DNA of 64,000 nucleotides from Carettochelys insculpta (taxonomy: Eukaryota; Chordata; Testudines; Carettochelyidae), in NCBI RefSeq assembly GCF_033958435.1, contig NC_134144.1, forward strand, positions 13,944,010-14,008,009, in the 5' to 3' direction. Position numbers and translations under genes: made by a program. The notes beneath the pieces are model-generated. The model did no database searches and was not told where the DNA came from. It saw nothing but the letters and a program-made list of their open reading frames with translations. Positions 48,196-60,800 of the stretch are shown here, in pieces; position 1 is the stretch's first letter, and each line of letters starts with the position of its first letter.

Positions 48196-50080
48196 TGTTT
48201 AGCAAGTACTAAAAATCAGACAAGGTGACCCAGCCCTGGAAGAAGAATAACGCAGTTCTCAGACATAATTCAGCCTAGGGTTGCAAACAGCACACTTGTG
48301 CATTTGAGGAGACCTCTGTAGCCATCCTCCTTCAGAGGTTCAGTGGAACTCAAGGTACAGATTTAAATTCTGCCTGGGTTCTTTGCAGGAGCTCTTCTGA
48401 TTGAGGCTGCTCAGGAGATGAGCTCTCAGTGCTTCTCAAGGGTGTTACAGCTCCTCTTGGCCTCACTTGCTTTCTGGAATTAGCTAGCTGGCTTCAGGCT
48501 CCTGCTACAGTGGGTGGCAGCTGCTGCTGTGAATTCTCTTCTGATGGGGTGGGGGAGGGAAGGGAAACAGTCTGCTGTCAGGGTGCACAGAACGATCCAA
48601 GAGCAGAATCTTTCATACTGGAAAGAAGTCAGCATTGCATTTATGATGGATCTGTTTTATTAAATTTCACTTAATCTATAATAGCCAAATGAATAAATAA
48701 TAAAGAGCAGGAGAGAAAGTACCATGTTGCTTTCATAAAGGATGAGGAGACTGTGCATATAAACACAGATTTAAAAATACAGAAATCATATTTTAACATC
48801 AAGTGGAAAAATTATTCATTTATGGGCCTGACTCCACTCACAGGCAGGATATCTGATTAAAAATATCCCAGGAGGAAATGCTTTGATGGCAACTGGAGAA
48901 GAAATGATGGCACAACAATCAGCATAGTGTCGTGGGAGAAGTAACTTGAGCAGAATAGGTGGCTCAGGTCCACCCTGATCTTTAGCACGATATAACACAC
49001 AGTACAGAAAACTTACAGAGAGACTGGAGCTGCAGTCCCTGGCTATCAGCACCACATAGCAAGGAATAACTGGAGCGCAGCATACAGAAGCTACAAAGCA
49101 AACATTTAAATTACTTCCTCCTTCCATTCCACTGGAAGAATCAGACACGTTTATCCAGATGAAGTCAGGATATCTGGTAACTAATGACTCACCTGCCTGA
49201 TAAAGTAAATGCTGGATATTTGCGATCGATCCCAAACCAAAGCCCTGACCAAATACCCACAAGACTGGGAATGCTCAAAATCTGTCTCTCAACTTCATGA
49301 CACTAAAAAAGGAGCAAAGCTAAAATTCCAAATCTGTTCAACCTCAGGGAAGGGTGTCAACATCTGACATGGATTTCATGGTCACGTCGTCCCATTATTG
49401 TATATACTACTTTAATTAATTTTAGTACTCTGGTTTTTTGCTGCTTTTACTTAAGAATGTAAGAATATACCAGATTAACCCACAGAATATATCTTGTTCA
49501 GCATCTGATACAGGAAAGCACAGTACATGTTTTATCTTTTTCAGTCTCATCAAATGAGTGCAGCTCTGGTTGCAGTTTTAATCCACCACACCTATATGTC
49601 AGGAGAACACTGATTAATTTTTATGAAACATCTTCTAATCTTATATCCACATTCCTTGCGGCTGCTATTAAGAGTGCTTGCCAGCAATTAAAGAGCAATG
49701 TCCTAACATGCATTCTGGCTGGTCTACTATCATCCTCAGCTGTTGTGCACAGTAGCACCATCAAGGGCCTGATCCAAAGCCCAAGGAAGTCAACAGAAGT
49801 TGTTCCATAGGTTGCAATAGAGGTTTTTGGATCACACCATGAGGAAGTGAACAGGTTTCCATGAGAAACAGTAGCAAGTCACCTTTACGATTCCATGTGC
49901 CAAATTCTTCTCTTTTACAAGAACCGTAATGGTTTCAGTTACAGCAATGCAACTTCAGTGGAGCTGCATTGTCACAAAGGACAATTAAATCCCTCGTTAC
50001 CTGGTGGTGGCTTTTAGCTACAGATATTTGCACCACCAGGATCTAGAGCAGATTTTGTGAGTGAAATCAAACTTTGAAGT
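48196..50080. other. Intergenic DNA between genes A and B, mostly unrecognised
   Basis: A 148-codon minus-strand ORF (48816-49262) begins MWVFGQGFGLGSIANIQHLL; I do not recognise it and see no domain, so it is not called a gene. A dispersed-motif relic (GGGCCTGATCCAAAGCCC) is at 49766. No exon of either AOX gene was found. Confidence 0.35.
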
Positions 50081-50124
50081 GAGCAACTTCAAAGTTATTT
50101 TTGTCGTGTAGACATGGACTTAGT

Positions 50125-50835
50125 AGCCGTGTCTACACGTGCACGCTACTTCGAAGTAGCGGCACTAACTTCGAAATAGCACCCGTCACGGCTACACGTG
50201 TCGGGCACTATTTCGAAGTTAACTTCGACGTTAGGCGGCGAGACGTCGAAGTCGCTATCCTCATCAGGAGATGGGGATAGCGCCCTACTTCGACGTTCAA
50301 CGTCGAAGTAGGGACCGTGTAGTCATTGCGCGTCCCACAACTTCGAAATAGTGGGGTCCGCCATGGTGGCCATCAGCTGAGGGGTTGAGAGACGCTCTCT
50401 CTCCAGCCCCTGCGGGGCTCTATGGTCACCGTGGGCAGCAGCCCTTAGCCCAGGGCTTCTGGCTGCTGCTGCTGCAGCTGGGGATCCATGCTGCAGGCAC
50501 AGGGTCTGCAACCAGTTGTCGGCTCTGTGGATCTTGTGTTGTTTAGTGCAACTGTGTCTGGGAGGGGCCCTTTAAGGGAGCGGCTTGCAGTTGAGTCCGC
50601 CCTGTGACCCTGTCTGCAGCTGTTCCTGGCACCCTTATTTCGATGTGTGCTACTTTGGCGTGTAGACGTTCCCTCGCAGCGCCTATTTCGATGTGGTGCT
50701 GCGCAACGTCGAAGTTGAACATCGACGTTGCCAGCCCTGGAGGACGTGTAGACGTTATTCATCGAAATAGCCTATTTCGATGTTGCTACATCGAAATAAG
50801 CTACTTCGATGTAGGCTTCACGTGTAGACGTAGCC
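50125..50835 (-). mobile_element. 711-bp GC-rich element, copy 2, AGT duplication
   Basis: The reverse-complement twin of 31162-31872, with exactly the same length by my boundaries. AGT flanks both ends (50122-50124, 50836-50838). Shared core phrases include CTTAAAGGGCCCCTCCCAG (on minus) and CAGAAGCCCTGGGCTAAGGG. It lies between the two AOX genes. Confidence 0.85.
50445..50762 (-). other. 105-codon ORF inside 711-bp copy 2
   Basis: Begins [20 protein letters not shown] and ends DPQLQQQQPEALG. Same length and same start and stop positions as the ORF in copy 1. No recognised domain. Confidence 0.3.
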
Positions 50836-51603
50836 AGTGTCTGTTCTTGCAGCCACTAGTCATGTGAGTAAGCTACCAAAGTCATTCCACGTGACCTCCA
50901 ATGGGACCATTTCTATGAGTAAATCTGAAGGGTTCAGCCTGATGGTTGTGCCACATTTGGTTGCCCCTCTAAGGTGCACTCTAAAGTTCTTCCCCAAACC
51001 TCAACTAATTTGCATAAAAAAAACCCACCAAGTGGGGAAACTTGGACAAGTGCTTAGGGAATAGTATAAATATTGTTTGGGCATGCAAGGGTATAATCAG
51101 GAAGGACAAAACACAGCTAGAGTAGCAGCTAGCAAGGGAATGTGAAGGATAATGAAAAGATCTCTACAAGTATGTTAACAGAAGGAAACAGCTCAGGGGA
51201 CATATGGCACGCTTACTGAATGGAGAGGGCAACCTAGTAAGGGATGATATAGAAAAAGATGAAGTACTAAATGCTTCTTTTGCCTTGGTCTTCACAGACA
51301 AGGTCACCTCCCAGACTTCTGCATGGAGCAGCACAATATGGGAGGAGGTAAGATGCATTCAGAGGTGAATGAACAATTTGAGAACAATATAAAAACTCTG
51401 GACATGCACAAGTTCATAGTGCTGGATCTAATGTACTCAAGTTGGCTGATGTGATTGCAGTCACTGGTCTTATCTTTGAAATCTCACGGAGCTCAGGGGA
51501 GGTCCCATAGGGCTGGAAAAAGGCAAATGTAGTGCCCATCTTTTGAAAAAGGAAGAAGTGGAATAAAGAGTGCCATTTTGGAAGGGCAGAAGGGGACAAC
51601 AGC

Positions 51604-52233
51604 CATGCTTACCAACATAGGCAACACATAGACGGTGCACAGGGAGCCACATGCACCCCCAAATCGGGCACCCTCCACCCCTCCGCATTCACCATCAACC
51701 CCACACCACTTTTGAGGAGTTCAGGGACAGTCCAGCCTTTCTCCTGGAGTAGTGCAGCTCAAAAGTAAGTCAAACTTCCTAGCTTGCGCTACTCTCAGGA
51801 TGTGCCACTCCAGGGGAGGCAGGAACTGCCCTGCACTTCAGGAAGTGGTGCAGCACTCCTGCCGAAAGATGTGGATAAGGGCAGAGCAGGTGTGGGGAGA
51901 GGCTGGGGCCTGGGTCGAGCAGGACAGCAGGTAAAGGGGTACAGACAGGGAGGGACATGTGCAGGGAGGGGGTAGGGCAGAAGCACATAACTGATGTTTC
52001 CCCTGAAATGCCTGCCCTAGTCACTTCTGCTTACCAGCATATTGCTTTCTGTTCTCCTGTTCTCCTGAGTCTCAGGGAGTGAGGGGAAAGTACACAGTGT
52101 GTATGAATGCCTCTCACTCCTGGCCAGTGAGGGAGGAGGCAGCAGAGTAATCCATGCAATCTGTGAATTTCCCCCTTGCTCCCTGACAGTCAGGGAAATG
52201 GGAAGAAATGCAAGCAGCATCCTGGTAAGCATG
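51604..52233. mobile_element. 630-bp block with inverted CATGCTTACCA ends, inserted in CR1
   Basis: CATGCTTACCA at 51604 is inverted as TGGTAAGCATG ending at 52233. The block interrupts CR1 sequence: GGAAGAAGTGGAA on the left continues as GAGAATCAAGGGAACTAC on the right. GC-rich, no coding domain. Confidence 0.5.
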
Positions 52234-52264
52234 ACTGCTACTCACTCACCCCCATCCTCCTGAA

Positions 52265-53023
52265 ATGGCTCCCTTGAGGAGAATCAAGGGAACTACAGAC
52301 CAGCCAGCCTCACCTCAGTCCCCGGAAAAAAGCCTCAAGGAAACCACTTTGAAACACTTGGAGAAGACAAAGATGATGAGGAACAGTCAACATGTATTCA
52401 CCAAGGGCAAGTCATGCCTAACCAACAAGACTGCCTTCTATGATGAGATAACCAGCTCTGTCGATATGAGGAAAGCAATGGACATGATTTATCCTGACTT
52501 TAGGAAATCTTTTGATAAAGTCTCCCATGGTATTCTTGCCAGCAAGTTAAAGAAGTATGGCTTGGGTGAATGGACTATAGGGTGTCTAGAAAACTGGCTA
52601 AATCATCAGGCTTAAACATCAATAACCTGATGTGTAGTTGATAGCTGGCATCAAACAGAATGTCCCCAGGGTTGGTCTGGGGGCTTATTTTCTTCAACGT
52701 CATCATTAATGACATCAATAATGGAATGGACTGCACCCTGAGCAAGTTCGTGGATGGCACTAAGGTGGGGGGAAGAGGTAAATATGCTGCAGAGTAGAGA
52801 CAGGGACCAGAGCGATTTAGACAAAGTGCAGGATTGGGTCAAAAGAAATCTGATGAGGTTCAATAAGGACAAGTGCAGAGTACTATACTTTGGACATAAG
52901 AATCCCACACACTGCTACAGGCTGGGGAACAATTGGATAAGCAGAAGTTCTGCAGAAAAGGACCTCGGGAGTACAGTGGATGAGCGATATGAGTCAGTAT
53001 ATCCTTGTTTCCAAAAAAACTAA
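52265..53023 (+). pseudogene. CR1 reverse transcriptase remnant
   Basis: Two open stretches in different frames (52265-52615 and 52754-53023) cover the central and C-terminal RT. The region between them, which should carry the conserved catalytic aspartates, is shifted and broken. Fragments are recognisable as CR1 by FTKGKSCLTN and NLMRFNKDKCRVLYFG. Confidence 0.85.
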
Positions 53024-53610
53024 CGACATATTGGGCTGCATTAGTAGGAGCATTGCCAGCAGACTGAGCAAAGTGATTATTCCAACTATTTGGCGCTGGT
53101 GAGGTCACATTGGCAGTACTGCATCCAGTTTTGGGCCCCCCACTACAGACAGGAGGTGGCCAAAGTATGCAGAGAGAACCCAGAAAAGGGCAGTATCCTG
53201 GACTCATGACTTATGAAGAGAAGCTGACAGAACTGACCTTATTTAGTCTGCAAAAGAGAAGTGTGAGGAGGGATTTGATAGCCGCCTTCAACTACCTGAA
53301 GGGGGGTTCCAAAGAGAATGGGGAGAGGTTGTTCTCAGTGATGACAGAACAAGAAGTAGTAGTCTCAAGGTGTACTGGGGGAAATCTAGATTGGATATGA
53401 GGAAAAACTATTTACCTAGAAGGGTGGTGAAGCACTGGAACCTAAGTAAGTGGAGGAATCTCCATTCCTAGAGGTTTTAAAGGTCAGGTTTGATAAAACC
53501 CTGGCTGGAATAATTCAGATGGGGTGGGTCCTGCTTTGAACAGTGGGTTGGTTTAGATGACCTCCTGAGGTGTCTTCCAACCCTAATCTTCTGTGATTCT
53601 ATGCTGCAAA

Positions 53611-54690
53611 GCAGCTGATCAGAGCTCAATCTAGCATTCCATTGAAATGTTCTCAGGCAAATATTCTTTCCCTACATTTCTTTTAGCTGAAAATATATTT
53701 AAACAAATGCACATAATATTTAAATAAATATTTAAATACAAATATTTAAACAAATACAAATATTATAATTAGCAGTTCTATATAATAAAAAAACCCTCCC
53801 TCACGAAAAAACCCCTCAAACCAAATCACTGCATCCCTGTAAGGTATACTTGTTCACCTCTACACTGGTGTAAATTGGAATCATCTCCATTAAAACCAAT
53901 GGAGTACACCAACTCTACACACATGTAACTGACAGCAGAACGTAATTCAATGTAAATAAAGAACACTGCAACTATAGAGTTATTCCTCATGCTAATTAAA
54001 TAGTTTTTTCCCCCTGGAGTGGCTTTTCCAGCTTTAAACAATCAAGTGTAATTATTATTCATGTAGCTGCTATTTCCAAGTGTACCAGCCTGAGCCACTC
54101 ATTCACTTTTCCCTCATGTACCTCCATATTTTTTCGCAGAGTTTTACCTATGTATGGGAAAAATTCTCCTTCAAAATTCAAAATAGTCTCACCTCATCTT
54201 CTTTAAAATCCATCCTGAAACCTACCTCTGTCATGACGCCATTTGTTTTGTTGTGACTTTTCCTGCTCAACTCCACTTTTACCCCTTTGTATGTGTGTAC
54301 CATCCACTTGTTAAATACTGTCTGAGACCTAGACTTTGAAGTTTTCTGGGAAAGGAATAAATTTTTTTTAAAAATTGGATACATGCCTAGCATAATGGGT
54401 TTGGGATTTCAAAGTGTAATGGTAATAGACACAATTAATAGTAATGGCAACAATGGATGTAAGTGGGTCATAAAGTGGAAAGCTTGTGCTTTGGGAGTAA
54501 GTTCTGCTTATGTTTATGTGTAAGTACTTTGAAAGCCAGGAAGTTACTCCAGATCCACAATGATGTAGAGAGCAGAATTTGGTCCAGTTTCTCTTAAAGT
54601 AAAGATCTCTTTTTCCTGTTCAGTGGAACTGCAATTAATGGTAGCTGTGGTCCACAAATGTGTGCGTGAGAATGAGTTTTAAATCAAATA
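53611..54690. other. Downstream flank of gene A
   Basis: AT-rich, with TTTAAATA/TATTTAAA-type runs at 53690-53770. A dispersed-motif relic occurs at 53860-53925 (CACTGGTGTAAATTGGAATC, CAATGGAGTACACCAACTC). Part may be gene A 3' UTR if a distal poly(A) site is used. Confidence 0.4.
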
Positions 54691-54691
54691 T

Positions 54692-54697
54692 TTTATT
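54692..54697 (-). terminator. Candidate poly(A) signal of gene A
   Basis: AATAAA on the minus strand (TTTATT on plus) lies 76 nt after the TAA stop of gene A. The position is plausible for a short 3' UTR. The surrounding DNA is AT-rich, so the hexamer could also be chance. Confidence 0.45.
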
Positions 54698-54773
54698 AAT
54701 ATATTTGGAACACTTTAAGCCAACAGTGATAGAAACAGTCACAAGATTATTTCATACTTTGGAAAACACCATA

Positions 54774-54827
54774 TTAGGCTATGTCGATGGCCCAAGGTTT
54801 ATAGGTTCCAGGTTTATCTTTGGGAAT
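54774..54827 (-). CDS. AOX: Gene A terminal coding exon with stop codon
   Basis: The exon encodes [17 protein letters not shown] followed by TAA. It matches the invariant ending of AOX proteins (IPR-D-PG-Y-PW-I) in spacing and in the PW pair. The acceptor has a strong pyrimidine tract (TTCCTTTAG). It lies 3.5 kb from the previous exon. A competing candidate near 56470 was rejected because it lacks the PG-x-Y-x-PW pattern. An AATAAA lies about 77 nt downstream. Confidence 0.95.
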   Translation of the reverse strand: MPKDKPGTYKPWAIDIA

Positions 54828-57800
54828 CTAAAGGAAATAAAAGAACAAAAATCATGATTTTGTTAAGTCTGACATTGTTAAATAAGAGAATTCACTGTAA
54901 TTCAAAATCTGTGGTCCAAAATATTTTCCTTTGATCCATGTAAATGTCACTGCTCATGCTAATCCATATTTTCACACTTTGAAGAGTCTGAGCATGACAT
55001 GGCTATAAACAGCAGGTCTCCTCATCAGCACACCCCTCTGAAACACACTCTCTCAGGCCTCCCCCTTAATCCACATAAGATAAGCGAAGCAGAATTTCCA
55101 TGAAGAAGTTTATACAGGTATTGGAGGAGATAAAATATACTGTGTTGCCTTAAGCCTCTTGCTTCAGATTTTATAAGTTAGACTCCCACTGCTTTATCCC
55201 AAATCAGAAAGAAATCTAAAGTAGAAAATTTGACTTAAACACTTGTTGTCACTGACCAAACCAAGGTGAATTGTCCGTGGTAAAGACACTTCTCTGGAAT
55301 GCTAGACATGACTGAAATGCAAATGGGAATTAATCAGACTAATACATTCTCCTGGCCAGACTCCTTGGAGGACTGTACTAAATGGTCTATTAACACCTGG
55401 GAACTGAGACTTCCATAAAGTTTTCAAGAAAAGAACTAGGAATACATAGAAATAGTGTTGCATTCATATTTTTGCAGGGTGACTATCTGCAAGTAAAAAA
55501 AAATATATTAAAAAATTGCCTGTAAAAATGGCCTTTTGCCTTAGTGAATTTTTTTTTAACAAAATCACATTTAATTTTCCAAGTTAATGGGATTTTTTCA
55601 CACAGTCTTGTTATTACTGTGTGCAGCTACTGTATCTAAACTCCCCCCACCAAAGACTGTCCACATCTACTTGCTGACCACCAGACCATTCTGAAACATA
55701 TACAAAGTATTATCACATCATTACAATCAATACTCAATGGGGACCACATCCTAAAATAAATCTTTACTGAATATCTCCTGGCCTGCAAACATGACACCTT
55801 CTCATAGGGCATCTTGGAAGTAAATGAGCGATAAATTTAATTTAATGAAAGCTGCATTACAGCTAGCCTTGTTGGAGAGCATTACACGAGGCTTACAATA
55901 AGATAAACTTTGTTGGACAGGAGATTAATCTAGTAGTTATGTTTTGTCTCTAGAAAGCATGTACTTATTTTGTTTTATATATAATCTTTTCTTTCTGTTA
56001 TCCTTACTCCTATCACCGGAACCTTTGGTAATAAATTCATCCTTGTTTTCACTACAAACACATCTAAATTCTTTGATATGAAGCTAGGTGCTATTTGTGA
56101 GGTGGAAGACATTGTAAACTACATGGCAGATTACATGGCAATTATGACATAATTGCTCACTAGTTTGGATTATGCCTGGTATGTCACACCCACAGATTCC
56201 TGCTTCGTGATACCAAACCCTTTAACAGGGTAAGGGACTGGCAGAAATAGAGGAGAAGTGATGGTACATCTCAGAATGTAGGCCATAAAGAATGGCAGGA
56301 ATGGAGAGAGTCAGGCTGAATTCTCCAGCTCTCTGTGGATACTTTGAATCTTCATCAGATCTCTGGAAGTCCACCAGGTTTGAGGCCAGGTCCCCATGGT
56401 GAAGACTGACAAACCCTGGCCTGAAGGGAACTCTTACAGGGGAAGCAGAAGGTTCTGTGTCACATTAGCTCTGCTCTGGGATTTTCCATGAGAGGGCAAA
56501 ATCTAGGTCTGTAGCTCTTACCATATTCTCTGCTGCCTGTTCTATTTGTGTGAGGTCTGGTATACAGTAAACCCCAAGATATGCACACTCAAGTTGCGCG
56601 AATCTTGGGTTAACGCGACTCTGAGTGGTGGGGAGCTGGCTCCTGGCTGTCCGCCACTCAGGGGAGCTGGGACATGCACTGGTCCGTTTCCCAACTCCTG
56701 TGAGTGGTGGGCAGTCAGGAGCCAGGCACCAGCACCCTGCCACTCCCCAGAGCAGGGAAACCACTCCTGTCAGGAGTGGCAGCCTGACTCTCACCATCTG
56801 TGACAGGTGCAGTTTCCCAGGAGTTTCCCAGCTCCTGTCAGGGGCGGCAGCCTGACTCTTGACTCTTGGCTGCCACCACTGACAGGAGCTGGGAAACTGA
56901 CCAGCACAGCAGTGCTGATCGGTTTCCTGTCTCCTGCCAGCTGCACGGAGCTAGACCTACACCTAGATTTTGCCGCTGCTCACAGGAGTAGGGAAACTGA
57001 CCACTGCAGTACTAGTGATTCACCGACAGCAGTTTGAGAGCCAGTGTATATTCCCTAAGTGATATTACCTAAGGAATGGAGGGAGTCAGTGAAGTTATGC
57101 CAGGGATGAATCTGATCTATTGTGACTCCACTCTCACTGCATGGGTTCACTATGTGACATGTCATGGTCTTTTGTTCTGTATTACAAACTCAGTATGCAG
57201 TTGCTGTTTGTTACACCTTAATGATCTGGTCCTCAGTAGCTATTCCTTCCCTTGTTTGGTCTCAGCAGCAAGTCATACTGTCTAACATTCATGCTGCACT
57301 CTGCAGAGTTCCCTCTGTTATGCAATATTGCTGTGGAGTGTTAAATATCCGTTTCAATGATGTGTCTCTATTTCCTGGCCCAGCTCCCACTGAGGTGAGA
57401 ACAAGATCAGACATTATATGTATTTATTGAAAAATGTGTCCATCCTATGTTATGGAAGTATCAATATTATATACTTCATGCAACAATTCAGACTCATGTC
57501 CAAAAAAGTTCTCCTAAATGTCACAGAATCCCTGACAAAGCACCCTACCAACTCTTCATCCTTCAATTCCCTTATACCCCACATGGGCAGCTTGGGAGAA
57601 TAAAGGATACATATAATGATGTATAGATCTGGGCTCTCGTGAATCAAGCAGGGAATGAATTCTATAGTTGAGGACCCTCACCAAGAAGGCCCTGCTCCTT
57701 GACTTTCTAACAACCCAGACTGTGATAACCATTAGTGGTAAAAACTGCCAGAGTATCACACAGAGAATGAGATGGCTCAGAGAGCCAGGCCCTAGAGATT

Positions 57801-60800
57801 TACAGATTAAAGCCAACACCTTAAGTTCTATATAGATATTATTTGAAAGCCACTGTAGATCACTGTAAATATAGGTACTTGTATGGGAACAAATTCATTA
57901 CTGGTGCAATGTTACAGAAGTAAAGGAACTCACATAAGGGGTAAAGTCAGCCCAGAATGTATAAAGTACTACGGAGATCTTCTGGAGGGAAAGTGCTATA
58001 AAAATTCAAGTTATTATTGGTGAAGAAATTGAAGAGATCAATAGGGTCAGAACCTTACTCAGCCAATCCCCTATTTTATGGTTGCTCATTTCTAGCTCTC
58101 AGTATATGCTACACTGGCAAAAATACCCAAACCATCCCAAATTTATAACCATGTAAATAAAAAGCAGACTCCCGTGAGTGTAATGCACTATACAAAAAGA
58201 TGCAGCTCAATGATCTGTCTGTGTGAATACAGAATAATTAAAAATAAAGACAGGAAGCAAGAAGCAGGAGGAGGTGGCTAACACAGCGACGTTTCCAAAG
58301 AATTAATAACCAGCAATTACCATCTCAGTAAAGTTGTCAGTACAGGCCATTCGAATCCGCTCCACAGTCAAAGGGCTGTTCAGGGTGAAGGTACCAGTTA
58401 ATCTTCTTTCCTTCCGCACAGCAGCCACTGCATCCCGGATAGCAAAGAACACAGAACATCCCAGGAACAGTCCAGCCTCGCCCACCCCCTGATGGAGAAC
58501 AAAGGCAGACACATAGGTTTACTTTAAAAAAAAGCAGTCAAGTAGAAACTGATTGACAACAGGAGGCCAGAGACTTAGCTGGCAAAGACAGATAGCTCCA
58601 TTGAAACTACATTGACTTATATCTGGTCAATTGATGTTGATGGAACTAGGCTAATTTATACTGGCTGAAGAGACTGCCCAGACATCTAAGGTTTTTTTGT
58701 TTTTCCCCGCCCCCCCCAACAAATACAGCTGTATACAGTAAATCTCCTCAGTGCTCTGAGTGCTCCTGCCCATAGAAATGTTGAAGGCAAGGCTCTGGCT
58801 CATGATGTTTTTTTTGTGATTCACATCACATCTCCACTAAAAGCAAAGGTTTACTCTGACCAGAACTGCATATCAAACTGCAAAGCAATAAAACAATTCA
58901 GACCTTTCAGTATGAATATACCTTCATTCTATGCAAATTCCTTACAAGTGGATACCATTCTAGTTCCTAAAAATAGTTTTCTTTGGAGAGATTAAACAAT
59001 ACACTCTGATATTTCTGTCTCAAGTATCCTCTCCATCAGCAAATGTCTATTTGCTCTAAGCAAGTAAAGATTTTCATCCCTAGTAGTCATTCAAAAATTC
59101 CCATGTCTCACATGAAATTCCACCAGATACTAGGTGGGGCACTGGACATCTGCCCATTCTGCCAGCACAAGACCTATCATCATCACATTTCAAACTCCAG
59201 TCTGAGGATGTAACTGGTGCACATATGCAGCAACTGGCACACTCAAATCTCAGTGTCTGGTTACGTTTTCTATATACTCAGTATATAGGAAGAAAAGAAA
59301 AAAATGCATTAAAATTTCTGTTTGTCTCACAGCGAACTTAAAAAGGTCCTTCTGGTTATAGAGGTATTACCGCTGCCTTTGGTGTTCCCCATTTTAAGTA
59401 CAGGAAATGTGTCTGTTACCTATAATATTACAACATCTGGAAAGCAGCTTCTAACTACATGCACCACATATGCAGTTTGGTAGCTATAATCAAATAACGT
59501 GCAGAACTTGCTATGACTTCGCACAGCACAGTTGGCTTGTTTACCTTAGAGGAGTAGATGGCAATTGAGTTTTGGGAGTTTGGCAACAAGTAAACCCTCA
59601 GCTGTTGAGGTATGTCACAGACAGCAGGGATCTTGTATGTATCTGGACCCAGAGTGTACTGCTCTCCTTCTGGGGAGAACTTTATTTCTTCCATTGTATA
59701 AAGTCCAACTCCCTGAACAAAGGCACCTTCAATCTAAGGAAAAAATGTTCACAGTTTCTATTTTCATTCATTTTAAAGATAAAAACACAAATTCAGCTAA
59801 ACTTTTAGATCTACAACACAACTGGTCCCTTTCCTTCTGGGGCAACAGGACGAAAAACCAATGCTAAACTAACTAGAACCATGCAGATACTCCCCCTGGG
59901 ACAAATTCTACTCTCCCTTACCCCAGTGTAAATCCACAATAAAGTCACTGATATAACTTCAGCAATTTCAGATTTATATAGGTGTAACCGAAAGAAGAAT
60001 CTGGCCTACAGATTTCAGTGGTTCTACTCATAGGACCAGGAATTTGCCGAAGACATGTCATATAAATAAGTTATTTTATCTAACACATGTTGAAAAAGGA
60101 ATTGAGGATAGCAACTGACATTTCTTCCAAGAAAAGATGTCAGACACTTTTATTTGACAATTTTACCTCTTTTAACTTGAGTGAATAGCCAAAAATTATG
60201 AGTCTTTTAAGTGGTGCCATGTAAATGGAGAAACTGGCAAACATCAGTTATTTTGTTGTTTAACCCTTGCAGTTGTGGTAGAAATGTTCAACTCCTATAG
60301 TGATGCCTGGGTCTAATTCAGTGACAATATCAAATGTGGTGCAATTTGGACATAAAATAGGAGTAAATCTTGCACATATTTGGCAATTCTTGGGTACTTA
60401 TAACAGGCATCAATTCTGGTTAAAGGAGAGAGAAACCAGGTATAGGAGTAAGAGCCAATAAGTGGAGGGCATAATTTAAGGCTGGTCTCATATTTTTAGT
60501 CTTACTCATATCATCCTGTTAGCAGTTTGTCCTTCTCCCTATCTGTTTCTGCTCTGTAAATAAATCTTTTGCATACCACCTTGGCACTCTGTACCTTGAG
60601 GAAGTGCCCTGCAACTCCCATCTTCATCATTTTACCAGATCCCCCTTGCCTCTCTATGAAAGATTCTGGACATTGGGTGGAAAGCCATCATCACCAATGA
60701 AGAGATCAGAGTAATTACCAACCAGCAGCTCATTTCCACCAGAATAAAAAGGAAACATTGGACATATTTGGGGCCTGTACGCCATATGCCAACATACAGA

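Larger units (their letters stand above)
51055..53610 (+). mobile_element. CR1 LINE, 5' truncated, decayed, split by an insertion
   Basis: The order is CR1-like: an upstream part with AAGATCTCTACAAGTATG and GAGGGCAACCTAGTAAGGG; a break at about 51560-52260; RT fragments (52265-52615, with QHVFTKGKSCLTNKTAFYDE and DFRKSFDKVSHGILASKLKK); a later frame with VKRNLMRFNKDKCRVLYFGH; then [20 protein letters not shown]; and a 3' end GGTTTAGATGACCTCCTGAG followed by ATTCTATG. Frameshifts and stops make it inactive. Confidence 0.9.

Noticed and set aside
56465..56530. Candidate terminal exon of gene A ending SWKIPEQS and stop
   Set aside because: It lacks the PG-x-Y-x-PW pattern of AOX C-termini; 54774-54827 matches that pattern with a better acceptor.
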